DNA from: CBDUEV01 sp965366365
Lineage (GTDB): Bacteria > Actinomycetota > Acidimicrobiia > Spongiisociales > JAENVV01
Assembly: GCA_965366365.1 (NCBI GenBank)
Contig: CBDUEV010000039.1
Location: forward strand, 1 to 24,366
Direction of reading: 5' to 3'
Length of the DNA stretch: 24,366 nucleotides
Position numbers and translations under genes: made by a program. Positions 22,819 to 24,366 of this stretch are shown here, piece after piece. The notes below the pieces were generated by a model. The model worked only from the letters and a program-made list of their open reading frames with translations, ran no database searches and was not told the origin of the DNA. The stretch's first letter is position 1, and each line of letters begins with the position of its first letter.

Positions 22819-23967
22819 TCAGCCGCCGAAACCGTCGAGGCGAGCCAGCACCTGGAGCATGGTCTCATCGGATCCGCCCCCGATACTCGTCAACCGGTTG
22901 TCCCGGAGGAAGCGGGCCGTCCAGGTTTCCTCCATGTAGCCGATGCCCCCGTGAAACTGCATACACCAGTCGGCCACCTCTCTCGAGAGTCGACCGGCCT
23001 TCAGCTTGGCGATCGTGGCGAAGCGAGTGGTGTCTTCCCCCCGTGTATAGGCAGCCGCGCACGTGTAGTTGTAGTGCTTGAGCAGATCGACTTCGGCGGC
23101 AAGCTCCGCGAGCCGGTAGCGAACGTAGTCGTTTCCGAGAAGGGGCCCGCCGAAGGCCACCCGCTGGGAAAGATAGGAGCGGGTTCTCTCGAGCGCACGC
23201 TCCATCCCGCCGACCGCCGAATAGTTGGCCCACATCCGTTCGAGCACGAACTGTGCCATCTGCTGTTGAAAGCCGTTGCCCTCGATGCCGATGGTGTTGG
23301 CGACCGGGACGCGCATGTCGGTGAAGGTGAGGAGTCCGGTGTCGGACGCCCGCATGCCGAACTTGTCCAGCTTCTTCGACACCTCGAATCCCGGGCTGTC
23401 GGTGGGAACGATGACCTGGCTCATCCCCTGATAGCCGCCGGCGTCGGAGGTCCTGATGAGCATGCAGATCCAGTCGGCCTGAAGGCTGTTGGTGATGTAC
23501 ATCTTGGAGCCGTTGATGACCCAGTCGTCGCCGTCGCGCACCGCCCGCGTTCGGATGGCGGCCACATCCGATCCGGCGTCGGGTTCCGTGACCGCCACGG
23601 CAGCCACCATGTCGCCGGCGATGGCCGGCGCCAGATAGCGTTCCTTGAGAAGCGGAGAGCCGAAACGGTGCAGAGAGGGCGTGGCCATGTCGGCTTGCAC
23701 ACCGACGGCCATTCCGATCGAACCGTGGTCCGCCCGCCCGAACTCCTCGGCCATCACCACCGTGAAGAAGTGATCGGCCTCCTGTCCTCCGTACGCCTCG
23801 TCGTATTCGAGCCCGAGCAGCCCAAGACCACCCATGTGCTTGAAGATCCGGTGGAGCGGCATCATTCCCTCGGCCTCCCACTGGTCGACGTGGGGATTGA
23901 TTTCGCGTTGAATGAACTCTCGAACCATTACCCTGAAGTGCTCGTGCTCCGCCGTGAAATGCACCAT
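22819..23967 (-). CDS. Acyl-CoA dehydrogenase
   Basis: This 382-residue flavoprotein introduces a double bond into an acyl-CoA and passes electrons to electron-transfer flavoprotein. Motifs are the FAD/substrate region AVTEPDAGSDVAAIRT (near 126), the NGSKMYITN block, the FHGGIGYMEE segment near 345, and the C-terminal IGGGSDETML. The last replaces the YEGT motif whose Glu is the catalytic base in medium-chain enzymes; the base is then probably the helix-G Glu in the LERM motif, as in isovaleryl-CoA and long-chain dehydrogenases. A ribosome site AGGAGAG and a TACCAT box (23999-23994) precede the ATG, so the mRNA has a short leader. The chain-length or branched substrate is not known. Confidence 0.93.
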   Translation of the reverse strand: MVHFTAEHEHFRVMVREFIQREINPHVDQWEAEGMMPLHRIFKHMGGLGLLGLEYDEAYGGQEADHFFTVVMAEEFGRADHGSIGMAVGVQADMATPSLHRFGSPLLKERYLAPAIAGDMVAAVAVTEPDAGSDVAAIRTRAVRDGDDWVINGSKMYITNSLQADWICMLIRTSDAGGYQGMSQVIVPTDSPGFEVSKKLDKFGMRASDTGLLTFTDMRVPVANTIGIEGNGFQQQMAQFVLERMWANYSAVGGMERALERTRSYLSQRVAFGGPLLGNDYVRYRLAELAAEVDLLKHYNYTCAAAYTRGEDTTRFATIAKLKAGRLSREVADWCMQFHGGIGYMEETWTARFLRDNRLTSIGGGSDETMLQVLARLDGFGG

Positions 23968-23993
23968 GTCTCTCCTGCTCGGCCGCTTCCGCC

Positions 23994-23999
23994 ATGGTA
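23994..23999 (-). promoter_or_regulatory. -10 box of leadered acyl-CoA dehydrogenase gene
   Basis: TACCAT on the minus strand, 26 bases before the ATG at 23967, with AGGAG (23976-23972) 4 bases before the ATG. Confidence 0.4.
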
Positions 24000-24052
24000 T
24001 CGGGTCCCCAAAACCGCGTTGCCGGACGGGAAGGGTGATGGCCGGGCCCGCC

Positions 24053-24058
24053 TAGCAT
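24053..24058 (+). promoter_or_regulatory. -10 box of leaderless aminotransferase gene
   Basis: TAGCAT, 6 bases before the ATG at 24065. Confidence 0.55.
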
Positions 24059-24064
24059 CGAGGC

Positions 24065-24366
24065 ATGTCCTATTCCGATCGCATCCTCATGGGCCCCGGG
24101 CCCAGCAACCTCTATCCGGCGGTGAGCACCGCGTTGACCAGCCCTCTCTTGGGGCATCTCGATCCGGATTTCCTCGACCTGCTCGATGAGACCAACCAGC
24201 GGCTCCGCGAGATCTTCAGAACCGAGAACCGACTCACCTTTCCGGTCAGCGGAACGGGTTCGGCCGGCATGGAGGCCGCATTTGTCAACTTCGTGCGGCC
24301 AGGCGACGTGGTGGTCATCGGGGTGAACGGGGTGTTCGGCGGGCGCATGTGCGATATCGCCGAGCG
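24065..24366 (+). CDS. Class V aminotransferase (alanine/serine-glyoxylate type), 3' part cut by window edge
   Basis: The first 100 codons read as a class V PLP aminotransferase: RILMGPGPSNLYPAV at residues 6-20, GHLDPDFLDLLDE near 35-47, then VSGTGSAGMEAAF near 61-73 where the PLP phosphate loop lies, and VIGVNGVFGGR near 86-96. This order matches alanine-glyoxylate and serine-glyoxylate aminotransferases, which link glyoxylate to serine or alanine metabolism. The PLP lysine lies beyond the window, so the gene cannot be judged complete. It is divergent from the acyl-CoA dehydrogenase. Confidence 0.88.
   Translation, partial: MSYSDRILMGPGPSNLYPAVSTALTSPLLGHLDPDFLDLLDETNQRLREIFRTENRLTFPVSGTGSAGMEAAFVNFVRPGDVVVIGVNGVFGGRMCDIAE

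Noticed and set aside
22951..24189. 412-residue frame antisense to the acyl-CoA dehydrogenase
   Set aside because: Shadow frame; it runs across the divergent promoter region and into the aminotransferase gene.
1..24366. CRISPR arrays, tRNA or rRNA genes, insertion sequences, phage or plasmid genes
   Set aside because: No direct-repeat arrays, cloverleaf-like segments or transposase or integrase motifs were found by reading; all gaps between genes are under 200 bp.

Overview
The window is about 24.4 kb of dense, high-GC bacterial DNA. It holds 24 complete protein genes and 2 cut by the window edges, mostly housekeeping and central metabolism. No tRNA, rRNA, CRISPR array, insertion sequence or phage gene was seen. 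The gene set suggests an actinobacterium, probably an uncultured Acidimicrobiia-like lineage: crotonase and acyl-CoA dehydrogenase genes, a propionyl-CoA synthetase, a divergent PEP carboxylase, short intergenic gaps, and very many starts with a TANNNT box 6-7 bases before the start codon (leaderless mRNA). That lineage is inference from style, not from a marker gene.

Layout. 1-5451: a NuoF-like flavoprotein (-, runs off the left edge) divergent from propionyl-CoA synthetase prpE (+), then PEP carboxylase ppc (-). 5570-7650: RNase HII and a YqgE/AlgH protein overlapping by GTGA, then a crotonase-fold protein. 7660-8529: a cysteine synthase-like PLP enzyme (-). 8665-11811: a Zn/Mn ABC transporter locus. 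Substrate-binding protein and permease run left, and a Fur-family (Zur-like) regulator and the ATPase run right from a divergent promoter with almost no spacer. 11858-13686: ribokinase coupled to a nucleoside hydrolase (nucleoside and ribose salvage). 13754-15697: a lipoprotein kelch beta-propeller convergent with a DoxX-like membrane protein. 15821-18701: FAD glycerol-3-phosphate dehydrogenase divergent from 6-phosphofructokinase. 18765-20812: an HExxH membrane protein, a TauE/SafE-type transporter, a hypothetical protein and a small DUF1059-like protein. 20818-24366: an Asp/Glu racemase-family protein, a YceI-like protein divergent from a MOSC protein, an acyl-CoA dehydrogenase, and the start of a class V aminotransferase.

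Main points of interest. (1) Fourteen starts have TANNNT placed exactly 6 (12 cases) or 7 (2 cases) bases before the start codon, which points to pervasive leaderless transcription. (2) A perfect 6-3-6 palindrome fills the 17-bp spacer of a TTGACG/TATTCT promoter at the metal-transport locus, where each divergent gene's -10 box lies inside the other gene's coding sequence. (3) The PEP carboxylase has lost two of the four aspartate-inhibitor-binding residues (the K773 and N881 equivalents of E. coli), so it may be naturally insensitive to aspartate. (4) One dyad appears to supply the -10 boxes of both the MOSC and YceI genes, and the YceI gene may use a CTG start.

No clearly new multi-gene system (defence, toxin-antitoxin or biosynthetic cluster) was found. 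The novelty is in regulation and in variant active sites.
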